Assembly (NCBI GenBank): GCA_021029595.1
Contig: JAJJOY010000003.1
Span: 186,001 to 250,000 of the forward strand
Length of the DNA stretch: 64,000 bases
DNA from: Hominenteromicrobium mulieris
GTDB taxonomy: Bacteria; Bacillota; Clostridia; Oscillospirales; Acutalibacteraceae
Direction of reading: 5' to 3'
Both the position numbers and the translations under genes were made by a program. Shown in pieces: positions 8,420-16,885 of this stretch; positions within the stretch are counted from its first letter, which is position 1; each line of letters opens with the position of its first letter. The notes under the pieces were generated by a model. It saw nothing but the letters and a program-made list of their open reading frames with translations, was not told the origin of the DNA and searched no databases.

Positions 8420-8766
8420 GATACGTCACACCCGCCTTCTAATCCTTTTTCGTATAGGAGGCCGCACGCCGTGAACATTCTGTACGGCGTTGCGAGAATG
8501 GTGATGTCCTTTTGCCGTGCGAGCGACAACACGGTCTCATCCGGGCGCTTGCCGCGCACAAAGATGATGCAGTGCATATCCATCATTTCCGCCGTGCGTA
8601 CCACCTGCGGATTGACAAGGCCCGTGAGCAGCACGGACTGATCCTTGACAAACGCCAGCACATCGCTCATCATATCGCTGCCGCATGCGGTTTTGACCTC
8701 TTCCTGAAGGTCGCCCTCCGCCAGTATTTCCGCCTTTAAAATGTTGACAATATTCTGTACCTTCAT
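8416..8766 (-). CDS. DRTGG domain protein, first gene of sensory operon
   Basis: 116-aa DRTGG-domain protein, paralogous to the one at 6290-6622 (GSDMMSDVLAFVKDQSVLLTGL; CIIFVRGKRPDE). The ATG at 8766 has AAAGGGTG 8 bases upstream; the longer reading to 8865 would start inside the promoter. Opens the operon DRTGG - GHKL ATPase - sensory hydrogenase - DRTGG - PHP. Confidence 0.75.
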   Translation of the reverse strand: MKVQNIVNILKAEILAEGDLQEEVKTACGSDMMSDVLAFVKDQSVLLTGLVNPQVVRTAEMMDMHCIIFVRGKRPDETVLSLARQKDITILATPYRMFTACGLLYEKGLEGGCDVS

Positions 8767-8844
8767 GAAAGCTTCACCCTTTCGCCGAGTTCGGACACGG
8801 GTCTGTTTGCTCTTTTTGAGCCTAAAGTGTCCTTGTATTCTGTT

Positions 8845-8873
8845 ATTATACAAAAAGATTTCCAAAAAATCAA
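8845..8873 (-). promoter_or_regulatory. Sigma-A promoter of the sensory operon
   Basis: Minus strand TTGATT (8868-8873), 17-base spacer, TATAAT (8845-8850), about 80 bases before the DRTGG start codon. Confidence 0.7.
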
Positions 8874-8973
8874 TCCGTTATGGAAAATGTTCTGTACTTT
8901 TAGATAGTTTTTAAAGTGTTTTTTTGCCGCGTTTTTTGCCTTGCGGTCGAAAAATGCAGATTTGTCAACAGAA

Positions 8974-9040
8974 GGTGGACAATTTATTTGTATTTGTGCA
9001 TGGGGCACGAACGAAATGCAGCATTCGATATTTGTCCACC
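8974..9040. promoter_or_regulatory. Inverted repeat GGTGGACAA / TTGTCCACC
   Basis: Perfect 9-bp inverted repeat (8974-8982 and 9032-9040) with a 49-base spacer in the 449-base gap between the divergent sensory operon and serC. It is about 40 bases upstream of the serC -35. A possible paired operator; the regulator is unknown. I see no gene in this gap. Confidence 0.35.
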
Positions 9041-9081
9041 GATTAGATACACCTGTTTTTATTCCGAAAACAAATTTATAC

Positions 9082-9111
9082 TTGACATTTGCGTTTTGCT
9101 GTATGTATAAT
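9082..9111 (+). promoter_or_regulatory. Sigma-A promoter of serC-serA
   Basis: TTGACA (9082-9087), 18-base spacer, TATAAT (9106-9111), both consensus. Leader of about 100 bases to the serC ATG. Confidence 0.85.
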
Positions 9112-9215
9112 AGGGGAAACTTTACCGCAGTGCTATAAGAAATCACGGTAAAGCAAGGCAAATCTATTTTATTATCCGGTGCGATTTAACGCGCCAAAGA
9201 AAGGAAGATCTTACT

Positions 9216-10301
9216 ATGAACCGTGTGTACAACTTCTCTGCCGGCCCCTCTATGCTGCCGGAAAGCGTTCTTCTGAGAGCCGCTGCCGAAATGCTCGACT
9301 ATGAAGGATCAGGCCAGTCCGTGATGGAGATGTCACACCGATCTAAGGTCTATGACGCGATCATCAAAGGCGCGGAAAGCCTTCTGCGCGAGGTGATGGA
9401 AATCCCGGATAACTACAAGGTGCTCTTTTTGCAGGGCGGCGCATCCTCGCAGTTTGCGATGGTGCCGCTGAATTTGATGACGAAAAACCGCAAGGCCGAC
9501 TATGTACTCTCCGGCCAGTTCTCCACAAAAGCGTATAAGGAAGCCGCGCGATTTGGCGATTGCAAAGTGGTGGCATCCTCGAAAGAGCAGAATTTCAGCC
9601 GCATTCCCGACCTTGACCCGAAGGAGTTCCGCCCGGACGCGGATTACTTCCATATCTGCATGAACAACACGATCTACGGCACGGTATTCCATGCGCTGCC
9701 GGAGACGGGTGACGTGCCGCTTGTGGCAGACATTTCCTCCTGCATTTTAAGCCGCCCGATCGATGTTTCGAGATTCGGCGTTTTGTATGCGGGCGCGCAA
9801 AAAAATGTAGCCCCGGCAGGCCTGACCATTGTCATCATCCGCGAGGATCTCATCGGCGAGCCGCAGGAAAAAACGCCGACGATGTTCATGTATAAGACGC
9901 ACGCGGAAAGCGACAGCATGTACAACACGCCGCCGTGTTACTCCATTTACATGTGCAAGCTCGTTTTGGAATGGCTGAAAAACGAAGTAGGCGGGCTGAA
10001 GGCGATGGAAAAGCGCAACGTGGAAAAGGCCGCGCTGCTCTATGATTTCCTCGACCGCTCAAAACTTTTTAAGGGCTGCGCCGAAAAAGAAAGCCGTTCC
10101 ATTATGAACGTGACATTCGTGACGGGCGACAAGGATTTAGACGCAAAATTCGTGCAGGAAGCTGCCGCTGCGGGCTTTGTGAATCTGAAGGGCCACCGCA
10201 GCGTGGGCGGCATGCGCGCGTCTATCTATAACGCGATGCCGCGCGAGGGCGTGGAGAAGCTTGTTCAGTTTATGGAGAACTTTGAAAAGGAGAATGCCTG
10301 A
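9216..10301 (+). CDS. serC: Phosphoserine aminotransferase
   Basis: PLP-dependent class-V-fold aminotransferase that converts 3-phosphohydroxypyruvate and glutamate to phosphoserine and 2-oxoglutarate in serine (and pyridoxal) synthesis. 361 aa, the usual length. N-terminal NFSAGPSMLPE is diagnostic; the PLP lysine is in YAGAQKNVAPAG; the C-terminal GHRSVGGMRASIYNAM binds the phosphate. AAAGGAAG stands before the ATG. Its TGA overlaps the serA ATG (TGATG), giving a coupled two-gene operon. No serB is seen nearby. Confidence 0.97.
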   Translation: MNRVYNFSAGPSMLPESVLLRAAAEMLDYEGSGQSVMEMSHRSKVYDAIIKGAESLLREVMEIPDNYKVLFLQGGASSQFAMVPLNLMTKNRKADYVLSGQFSTKAYKEAARFGDCKVVASSKEQNFSRIPDLDPKEFRPDADYFHICMNNTIYGTVFHALPETGDVPLVADISSCILSRPIDVSRFGVLYAGAQKNVAPAGLTIVIIREDLIGEPQEKTPTMFMYKTHAESDSMYNTPPCYSIYMCKLVLEWLKNEVGGLKAMEKRNVEKAALLYDFLDRSKLFKGCAEKESRSIMNVTFVTGDKDLDAKFVQEAAAAGFVNLKGHRSVGGMRASIYNAMPREGVEKLVQFMENFEKENA

Positions 10302-11461
10302 TGCACAACATACTTTGCCTCAATAAGATCAGCCCGCTCGGCACCGACCGTTTGGGCGAAAACTATACATACGCTGCCGAAATTGAGAACCCGGAGGGCA
10401 TTTTAGTGCGCTCCGCCGCCATGCACGACATGGAATTACCCAATAGCCTGCTTGCAATCGCGAGGGCAGGCGCGGGCGTGAACAACATTCCCGTGGAAAA
10501 GTGCGCGGAAGCCGGCATTGTGGTATTCAACACACCCGGCGCAAACGCCAACGCCGTGAAGGAGCTGGTGCTGGCGGCACTGCTGTTGACGTCGAGAAAA
10601 ATTGTCCCGGCGATTGAATGGGCGCAGACACTAAAAGGCACGGCAGACATTTCGAAGCAGGTGGAAAAAGGAAAATCCGCGTTTGCAGGGCCGGAAATTC
10701 TCGGCAAAAAGCTGGGCGTGATTGGTCTTGGCGCGATCGGCGTGCTCGTTGCGAACGCCGCACAGACGCTCGGCATGCAGGTATACGGCTTCGACCCGTT
10801 CCTTTCCGTGGACGCTGCATGGAACCTTTCGAGCGACATTGTGAAGGCCGCTTCCGTGGATGAGATTTTTGAAAAGTGCGATTACATTACAATACATGTA
10901 CCGCTGAATGACTCGACGCGCGGACTCATAGGCGCGGACGCTTTGAAAAAAGTGAAAAAAGGTGTGCGCGTCTTAAACTTCTCGCGCGGGGCGCTCGTCG
11001 ATACCGACGCGATGTTGGCGGCGCTTGCAGACGGCACCGTTGCCGCGTATGCGACGGACTTCCCGGATGACGCGCTGTTCGGGGTCGAAAACGTCATCGC
11101 GATCCCGCACCTTGGCGCTTCCACGCCGGAAAGCGAGGATAACTGCGCTGTGATGGCCGCAGAGGAGCTGAAGGATTACATTGAAAACGGCAACATCCGA
11201 AATGCCGTCAACTTCCCGTATATTTCCATGGCGCGCGGCGCGGACACACGCATTTGCCTTGCGCACAGAAACATTCCAAATACCATCGGTTCGTTCACAC
11301 AGGTGTGCGGTGAAGCGGGCATCAACATTGAGAACATGCTCTCGAAATCGCGTGGCGACTGGGCATACACCATTTTGGACGTTACGGGCGACGTGACGGA
11401 GGACGTGCGCGAAAAGCTGGCGGCACTTTCGCCGGTTGTAAGGGCAAGAGTAATAAAGTAA
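10301..11461 (+). CDS. serA: D-3-phosphoglycerate dehydrogenase
   Basis: 386-aa NAD-dependent 2-hydroxyacid dehydrogenase that starts serine synthesis by oxidising 3-phosphoglycerate. Rossmann motif GVIGLGAIGVLVANAAQ; catalytic Arg in NFSRGALVD, Glu in the following strand, His in IPHLGASTPESE. A C-terminal ACT domain (residues about 315-386, ending NTIGSFTQVCGEAGINIENM...) is the usual serine-feedback module. This is the short form without the extra intervening domain of longer SerA proteins. Overlaps serC by one base. Confidence 0.95.
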   Translation: MHNILCLNKISPLGTDRLGENYTYAAEIENPEGILVRSAAMHDMELPNSLLAIARAGAGVNNIPVEKCAEAGIVVFNTPGANANAVKELVLAALLLTSRKIVPAIEWAQTLKGTADISKQVEKGKSAFAGPEILGKKLGVIGLGAIGVLVANAAQTLGMQVYGFDPFLSVDAAWNLSSDIVKAASVDEIFEKCDYITIHVPLNDSTRGLIGADALKKVKKGVRVLNFSRGALVDTDAMLAALADGTVAAYATDFPDDALFGVENVIAIPHLGASTPESEDNCAVMAAEELKDYIENGNIRNAVNFPYISMARGADTRICLAHRNIPNTIGSFTQVCGEAGINIENMLSKSRGDWAYTILDVTGDVTEDVREKLAALSPVVRARVIK

Positions 11462-11593
11462 GCTCTTACTTCACCATTCGCGGGCAGGAGACCGAAAAAA
11501 GATAGAGGATATCGTGACAAGGCACGAACCGGTCGTTTTAAGCCGAGCCAAAAGCGCGACCTTTATTTCTGTGATTTTGCAAAACAACAAAAA

Positions 11594-11630
11594 CACGGTG
11601 CAGCTTCATTTCGGCTGCACCGTGTTTTTT
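11594..11630. terminator. Bidirectional terminator
   Basis: Perfect 11-bp stem CACGGTGCAGC / GCTGCACCGTG with a 9-base loop, followed by TTTTTT on the plus strand and TTTTTGTTGTTTT on the minus strand. It ends serA and the small minus-strand gene at 11651. Confidence 0.9.
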
Positions 11631-11650
11631 GAGTTTACGGATAATGCTGT

Positions 11651-11872
11651 TCAGTCTTGCTCCTGCACGGCGCTGCCCAACAAGAGGGCGGCGATACACT
11701 GCACGATTTCTTTGTCGCTGGCATCTTCGGGGATGGCACTCCAAAACGCGCGGGCTGCGGCATTTGAAGAATTTTTCGCCGTGCGAAGGGCTTTGCCAAT
11801 CTCCTCGCGGACCGTTTCACCGTCTACGCCGTGTTTGGCTGCTACGCGCAGCATCAATTCCTGTTCACTCAA
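11651..11872 (-). CDS. Small protein resembling the Spo0A C-terminal domain
   Basis: 73-aa protein read from a TTG at 11872, with AGGAAGG about 10 bases upstream and a good promoter 90 bases further up. The pattern LRVAAKHGVDGETVREEIGKA and later FWSAIPEDASDKEIV looks like the short Clostridia proteins annotated as Spo0A C-terminal-like (DNA-binding helix bundle) without a receiver domain. The match is from memory of the family and is moderate; if wrong, it is simply a small helical protein. It stands alone between its own promoter and terminator. Confidence 0.6.
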   Translation of the reverse strand: MSEQELMLRVAAKHGVDGETVREEIGKALRTAKNSSNAAARAFWSAIPEDASDKEIVQCIAALLLGSAVQEQD

Positions 11873-11963
11873 AATCTCTCATCCTTCCTGATCCGGCCCG
11901 GCAGCCCCGCTGTACTTTTAGAGCGGAGGCTGTCGGATGGGTGGTAAATCTGTCAGTAATGCC

Positions 11964-11992
11964 ATTATAGCAAGGGGGTCTTGAAAGTTCAA
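11964..11992 (-). promoter_or_regulatory. Promoter of the 73-aa protein gene
   Basis: Minus strand TTGAAC (11987-11992), 17 bases, TATAAT (11964-11969). This supports the small gene at 11651-11872 as real. Confidence 0.7.
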
Positions 11993-12137
11993 ATAGAATC
12001 GTTCGCGCGTTTTCGACGGAAATTGACAGGTTCCTTTTCACCCTGACAAAAGGTGTGCGGTTTTTTGCGAAAAAGCCGAAATTGTTACGAAAAGTTCATA
12101 TTTTGACGCACAGTAAAGCGAGAGAAAATCGGGAAAA

Positions 12138-14123
12138 TCAGGTATCGGAGGTGTTGCCCGGCATCTGCGGAGGCGTGCCGCCGTTACCGTTCGGCGGGGT
12201 TATGCCACTATCGCCGCTCGGCATTTCCGGCGGGGTGGTGCCATCACTGTTGCCGTTCGGCATTTGGCCGCCCATACCGCCGTTTGGAGCCTGACCACCC
12301 ATATTACCGGGGCCGCCGCCAAAGTTGCCCATACCCGTAGCGCCGCTGACAACGCCGGAGCAGGTCTCGCTCGCGGCTTCTGTACCGTTTACATAGACTG
12401 TATACGTTTCGCCCTCGGTGATGTCCGGCGTGCTGAACGTGACATTCGTAAAGCTCTTCGGAGCCACGGCGGAAACGAGCGTGTTGCCGTCCGCGCCCTT
12501 CACTTCTACGGTGTCACCCGCGCTGCCGGTGCAGCTGACGCTGATCGTGTTCTGTTTGGAATCCGTTGTGGGGGTCTTCAGCATGCCGGAGCTGCCTGTG
12601 CCGAGCACAACGCCGCCGTTGATGGTAAACACGCCGTCGCAGTCAAATGTGCCGTTACCGTCACCGGTGGGGCCGCTGACGTACACCGTACCGCCGTTAA
12701 TCGTAAGCGCACCGTTGGAATCGAGCCCGTCGCCGGAGGCGTTTACGGTGAGCGTGCCGCCGTTGACGGTGATCGTATCTGCACCCGCGGTGCCAAAGCC
12801 GCCGTCAACGGAGCTGCCTGCAGCATTCAGACCGTCGTCGCTTGCGGTGACATCGATCGTACCGCCGTTGATGGTGAGGTCGATGGCTTCAAGGCCCTCG
12901 CAGGACTCTTCCACCACGATGGTGCCGTCCTCGATTGTAAGGGTGTTATCTGCGTGCAGGCCGTCGTCGCCGGACTTTACGGTGATACCGCCGCCTGAAA
13001 CGGTCATCGAATCGTTGCTGTGCAGGCTGTCGTCTGCGGAATCGACCGTGACGGTGCCGCCGGTGATGTCGAGCGCGGCTTCGGCCTTGATGCCCTTTGT
13101 AGACAGGGTTTCGTCCGCCGTTGTATTCTGTGCGCCGCCAAACATAGCATTGCCCGTTTTTTGCTCTCCATTCGCGCTGCCGCCGCCTGCGGTGACATTT
13201 ACTTCGCCCGCGGAAATGAGAACACCGGTCTCCGCCTGAATGCCGTCCTGCTCGGCGGTGATGTTCACAGTGCCCCCGCCGATATAGACATAGCCTTTAT
13301 CGGCCTCGGATTTGGTGGACTTGATGCCGTTGCCGGAAGCCGTGATATGGACGGTGCCGTCCTTAATGAGCACAGCGTCTTTGCCGATGAGGCCGTCGTC
13401 CGCCGAAGTGATATTCAAAACGCCGCCGGTGATTTTCAATTTATCTTCGCTCGTGATGCCGTCATTTGCATTGGAGTTGACGTTCAGCACGCCCGTGCCG
13501 TTAACGGAAAGGTCGCATTTGGCGAAAACCGCGGCGGTAAGCTCATCGTCGCCGTCCGTACCGGTGATAGTATCGGTCACGGTGCTTTCGGTGTTTTCGG
13601 GCAGGCTGATAATGACTTTATCGGCGTTTTTCGCGTAGATAGGCGCAGTCGTTGTGCAGGTGATGCTCGCGTTTTCGAGCACAAGGCGCACATCATCCTC
13701 GTCGCCGGCATCAATGATGACCTGGCCGTCCGTGAGCGTGCCGCTGAGAACATACATGCCCGCTTCCGTAATGGTGACCGTGCTGCCGGAAACCTTAACG
13801 CCGTCTGCTTCCTTTGGCGCGGAAAGGTCGATCTTCACGGTGTCTTCCGTACTGTAATCGATGTAGAAATCCTTATTTTTGAAGGAAAGATTTGCTTCGA
13901 TGACGGAGCCGATGGTACCGTTCATCGCGCCGCCGGTAGAATCGGTCTCGTCTGCACCGCTTTCCTCAGAGGTGCTGGCCGTGCTCACGGTAGAGGAAGC
14001 GGAAGATACGGACGTAGACGATGTGGTCGACTGTGTGGAGGCACAACCCGCTAAGATCAGTGCGGAGAGAATGACAGCAAAGCGCAGGGTGTGTTTTTTC
14101 GTGGATAAACGATTCGGTTTCAT
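12138..14123 (-). CDS. Carbohydrate-binding (Cthe_2159-like) lipoprotein
   Basis: 661-aa secreted lipoprotein: signal peptide with lipobox LAGC (Cys27), a Ser/Thr-rich linker (residues 28-65), then a long parallel-beta-helix-type region with many ITGG/VDSADDSLHS/SGDDGLHADN-like repeats, and a Gly/Pro/Met/Asn-rich tail (about the last 75 residues). This fits the family of Clostridium thermocellum Cthe_2159, a polygalacturonate-binding beta-helix. Asp-rich turns suggest calcium binding. AAGGAG precedes the ATG. It lies downstream of DUF4956 and VTC-domain genes, an association seen in many Gram-positives, often with CotH proteins. No terminator is evident after it. Confidence 0.8.
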   Translation of the reverse strand: MKPNRLSTKKHTLRFAVILSALILAGCASTQSTTSSTSVSSASSTVSTASTSEESGADETDSTGGAMNGTIGSVIEANLSFKNKDFYIDYSTEDTVKIDLSAPKEADGVKVSGSTVTITEAGMYVLSGTLTDGQVIIDAGDEDDVRLVLENASITCTTTAPIYAKNADKVIISLPENTESTVTDTITGTDGDDELTAAVFAKCDLSVNGTGVLNVNSNANDGITSEDKLKITGGVLNITSADDGLIGKDAVLIKDGTVHITASGNGIKSTKSEADKGYVYIGGGTVNITAEQDGIQAETGVLISAGEVNVTAGGGSANGEQKTGNAMFGGAQNTTADETLSTKGIKAEAALDITGGTVTVDSADDSLHSNDSMTVSGGGITVKSGDDGLHADNTLTIEDGTIVVEESCEGLEAIDLTINGGTIDVTASDDGLNAAGSSVDGGFGTAGADTITVNGGTLTVNASGDGLDSNGALTINGGTVYVSGPTGDGNGTFDCDGVFTINGGVVLGTGSSGMLKTPTTDSKQNTISVSCTGSAGDTVEVKGADGNTLVSAVAPKSFTNVTFSTPDITEGETYTVYVNGTEAASETCSGVVSGATGMGNFGGGPGNMGGQAPNGGMGGQMPNGNSDGTTPPEMPSGDSGITPPNGNGGTPPQMPGNTSDT

Positions 14124-14141
14124 AAAGGAAGGCTCCTTTCT

Positions 14142-14816
14142 TTACAGTTGTTCCACGGGAGTATGCGGCTGGCCGCAGCGTACTTCGAGATTGCCGTTGC
14201 GGCAGCGAAGCGCATCGAGAAATTCTTTTTCGTTACGGTCGTCCGCAAGGCGCACGCGATAGTGCAGCTTATAGAGGCTACCGAGGCTTGCGGTCTTGAC
14301 TTCCGTAAGCTCTGCGTGGGTGGTGTATTCTTTGAAAATATCGTCGAACACCTCGGTGTAATCGAGCGATTCAGGGATGGTGATGCTAAGCTCTTTTTCG
14401 CCGCTGCGGTCTGCACCGATATGGAAGAAAACGAGCAGATACAGCACGGCGCACGCAATGACCGTGAAGAGCACGGAGAGCGCAATATAGCCGCTGCCGC
14501 AGGCGAGACCCACGGCCATGGCAACGAAGATGACGGAGATGTCTTTGGCGTTACCGGGTGCGGAGCGGAAACGGACAAGGCCGAACGCGCCGGCGACCGC
14601 AACGCCCGTGCCGACGTTGCCGTTGACGAGCATAATGACGGTCTGCACGGCAAACGGCAGTAAAATGACGGCGAGCACAAGGCTTTGCGTAAAGCGCGTG
14701 CGGCGCGTATACGTAAACGCGATGAGCGCGCCGCAAAGCAGCGCAACGAGAGAGCAAATCAAAAACGAAGATACGGTGATACCGGACGAGGTGAGGCTTG
14801 CAAACATGGTTTCCAT
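14142..14816 (-). CDS. DUF4956 membrane protein
   Basis: 224-aa integral membrane protein of the DUF4956 family: three to four hydrophobic segments in residues 15-135, with the conserved cytoplasmic-loop motif GLVRFRSAPGNAKDI between them, then a soluble C-terminal domain of about 85 residues. Family function is unknown; it is nearly always next to a VTC polyphosphate-polymerase-domain gene, as here (32 bases upstream). It may form a membrane partner of the VTC protein. Confidence 0.85.
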   Translation of the reverse strand: METMFASLTSSGITVSSFLICSLVALLCGALIAFTYTRRTRFTQSLVLAVILLPFAVQTVIMLVNGNVGTGVAVAGAFGLVRFRSAPGNAKDISVIFVAMAVGLACGSGYIALSVLFTVIACAVLYLLVFFHIGADRSGEKELSITIPESLDYTEVFDDIFKEYTTHAELTEVKTASLGSLYKLHYRVRLADDRNEKEFLDALRCRNGNLEVRCGQPHTPVEQL

Positions 14817-14848
14817 GGGAATATCCTTTCTGAAATCAAATGAATTAT

Positions 14849-15559
14849 TTAGGATGCATGCACGATGTGCGTGCCGTGGGTGTTATAGGCACTGGCATAT
14901 TTAGAAAACGACGCGGGGTAAATTCTAAAGCGGCTCAGCATATCGGTGAGCCATGTGGGGAGACCGCCGCCGGCTTTGATTTCCATCAGCGTTTCGCCGG
15001 GCTCTAAAAGCAGTTGCCCATCGTCCCCCTGACGCAGGTCGGTATTTTCTTCTCTAAAGCGTATGTTGGTATCGAATGTGATGCGCAGGCCGCTGTCTTC
15101 GCGGCTGTAAAGTGCCACGCGGTCATAGCACAGCGCCATGGCGGACTTTAAATCGCCGTAATAGTGCAGTGACCACGCAATCTCTTTTGCAATCTGGCTG
15201 TTCTCTTTCGGCGCTTTGCCGTTTACAAGCCAGTCATACGCTTCGCCGTAGGGCATCACGATGCGGCGCTTGTAGACAATGCCCTGATATTTTTTCTTCA
15301 GCTCCACAAACGACGGGCTTTCCGCTTTCGGCACGCCGTAGGTACGCAAACGCAGCTTTTCTTTATAGACGGGCTTTTCGCCCGAAAGTCGCGCCAGCAA
15401 ATGATTCGGGGTGTCAAAGTAAATGTTGCATATGGTGGAGCGCCCGTATTCATCGGGGCGCATATACGGCTCCAAAACCGCCCAGAGCGCCTCAAACTGT
15501 AAGGAATCGAGCAGATATTTTTGCTCTACGCGCTCAAATATGCCGGTATAGTCCGCCAT
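14849..15559 (-). CDS. VTC-domain polyphosphate polymerase-like protein
   Basis: 236-aa VTC domain, a triphosphate-tunnel fold. Basic tunnel residues appear in KYLL (N-terminus), EKLRLRTYG, FVELKKKYQGIVYKRR and later R residues; acidic metal-binding EIKAGGG near the C-terminus. In yeast Vtc4 this fold makes polyphosphate; the activity of bacterial short forms is mostly inferred. AGAGGAGGG precedes the ATG at 15559. First gene of the operon with DUF4956 and the Cthe_2159-like lipoprotein. A CAAAATG inverted pair at 15600-15633 lies over its likely promoter. Confidence 0.85.
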   Translation of the reverse strand: MADYTGIFERVEQKYLLDSLQFEALWAVLEPYMRPDEYGRSTICNIYFDTPNHLLARLSGEKPVYKEKLRLRTYGVPKAESPSFVELKKKYQGIVYKRRIVMPYGEAYDWLVNGKAPKENSQIAKEIAWSLHYYGDLKSAMALCYDRVALYSREDSGLRITFDTNIRFREENTDLRQGDDGQLLLEPGETLMEIKAGGGLPTWLTDMLSRFRIYPASFSKYASAYNTHGTHIVHAS

Positions 15560-15718
15560 GGCTTTCGCCCTCCTCTTTGTTTTGTTTCTTAAATTTTACT
15601 TACAAAATGTGATGAAAAGGTGATTACATTTTGAGCGTTAGCGGAGAAAACCGTGCAAAAGCAGGTGCTGTGCACCGTTCCTACAAAAACAGGTGTGTTC
15701 TGCTGTGCAAAAAGTCCA

Positions 15719-15747
15719 TTGCGCCGCACATATACAAATGATAGAAT
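15719..15747 (+). promoter_or_regulatory. Promoter of the acyltransferase-like gene
   Basis: TTGCGC (15719-15724), 17 bases, TAGAAT (15742-15747), about 48 bases before the ATG at 15795. Confidence 0.5.
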
Positions 15748-15794
15748 GAGATAAACGCGTTTCTATGGAAAAACGCAACTTTGGGAGGATCTGT

Positions 15795-16724
15795 ATGTAC
15801 ACACTCGATTATTTAAATTGCTTTATTGAAAACCTTGATCTGCCGGAAGCGAGCCGCGCTTCTCTGCGCGAGAACTGCGAGACGCTCGTGACGACACCCG
15901 GCGCGATTGACGAGCTGGTCTCTGCCGAGACGCTGCTCTTTAAAGATTACGGCATTGACGGCGCATACGGCGCGGAATGGAAGCCCATTGTGCCGCACAT
16001 GGACGCGCTTTCGGAGCGGACAGGGCTGCACCGCCACGTGGTGGATTTCCTGTTCCTTGCGCTTGCAAGCGAACGTCTGCGCGAAAATTACAGAGCGGCG
16101 GGCCTGACGGACGAGCTGTTCTGGGACACCATCGCCGACCTGAAATTCAAGCTCATCGAGTGCCACGACGTATACGACATTTGGGGCACATTCGTCGCAA
16201 GCTGGTACCCGTGGTTCTACACGATGCACCGCTTTAAGCTGGGCCGTTTGCAGTATGAGGCCGTACACTTCTCCGGCGACACGCTCGTGACGGTCGGCGG
16301 TTACACGGTAAATCCCGGTGACACGGTTTACAACATGCACATTCCGTCCTGCGGTTCTTTGAACCGCGCGGCGCGCATCGAATCTTATAAAAAAGCCTAC
16401 GAATTTTACAAAAAAGACCTCGATGGCAAGCCGATGGTATTCTGCTGCCACTCCTGGCTTTTGTTCCCGAAGAACCGCGAAATTCTGCCCGAGACGCTCA
16501 ATACGGTCGATTTCATCGGTGACTTCTATATTTACGACAGCGAGGAATACGATGTGTTCCACGACAAGTGGCGTGTGTTCGCAAAGGACTTTGAGAAGCC
16601 GAACAGCGAGCTGCCGGAGGACACCACCCAGCGCCGCTGTTTTAAAAAATGGCTTCTGGACGGCAAAAAGACCGGCGCGGGCGCGGGCATCTTTATTTAC
16701 GACGGCAAGGAATTCATCAAATAA
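15795..16724 (+). CDS. Acyltransferase domain protein (GNAT-like, DUF5596)
   Basis: 309-aa cytosolic protein of the Firmicutes family annotated as acyltransferase-domain protein (N-terminal DUF5596 half, C-terminal GNAT-like half). Marked features are IWGTFVASWYPWFYTMHRFKLGRLQYEA-type core (Trp/Tyr-rich, residues about 140-165), NMHIPSCGSLNR and FCCHSWLLFPKNR. Substrate unknown. The start at 15795 has GGGAGGA 6 bases upstream; an ATG at 15765 has no ribosome site. Monocistronic, with a strong promoter for the next unit following. Confidence 0.7.
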   Translation: MYTLDYLNCFIENLDLPEASRASLRENCETLVTTPGAIDELVSAETLLFKDYGIDGAYGAEWKPIVPHMDALSERTGLHRHVVDFLFLALASERLRENYRAAGLTDELFWDTIADLKFKLIECHDVYDIWGTFVASWYPWFYTMHRFKLGRLQYEAVHFSGDTLVTVGGYTVNPGDTVYNMHIPSCGSLNRAARIESYKKAYEFYKKDLDGKPMVFCCHSWLLFPKNREILPETLNTVDFIGDFYIYDSEEYDVFHDKWRVFAKDFEKPNSELPEDTTQRRCFKKWLLDGKKTGAGAGIFIYDGKEFIK

Positions 16725-16776
16725 GTAAATTTGCAGGATATTTTGCAAAAGCCTGCATTGTTATGCGCAAAAAGGC

Positions 16777-16805
16777 TTGACAGAAGTTTAATTAGCTGAT
16801 ATAAT
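16777..16805 (+). promoter_or_regulatory. Consensus promoter of the riboswitch-FAD enzyme unit
   Basis: TTGACA (16777-16782), exactly 17 bases, TATAAT (16800-16805). Transcription should start near 16812, only a few bases before the aptamer. Confidence 0.9.
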
Positions 16806-16818
16806 TTTGAATTGCTGA

Positions 16819-16885
16819 TCGGTCATATAAATTCACGACTTGGGTGAATGTCTCTACCGGCCGCCTTGTGTGCCGACTATACCGA
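16819..16885 (+). promoter_or_regulatory. Purine (guanine-class) riboswitch aptamer
   Basis: The three-way-junction pattern of purine riboswitches is present: P1 5' strand near 16820-16827, J1/2 ATATAA, P2 TTCAC/GTGAA with 7-base loop GACTTGG (B. subtilis xpt: GATATGG), J2/3 GTCTCTACC (xpt: GTTTCTACC), P3 CGGC/GCCG, J3/1 ACTAT and the P1 3' strand. GG in L2 can pair with CC in L3, as in known loop-loop contacts. The base that sets specificity (xpt C74) is C in ACTAT, so a guanine-class ligand is expected. Oddities: a bulged base in P1, U48 changed to C, and a non-consensus L3. Sits in the 306-base gap before the FAD gene. Confidence 0.75.
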
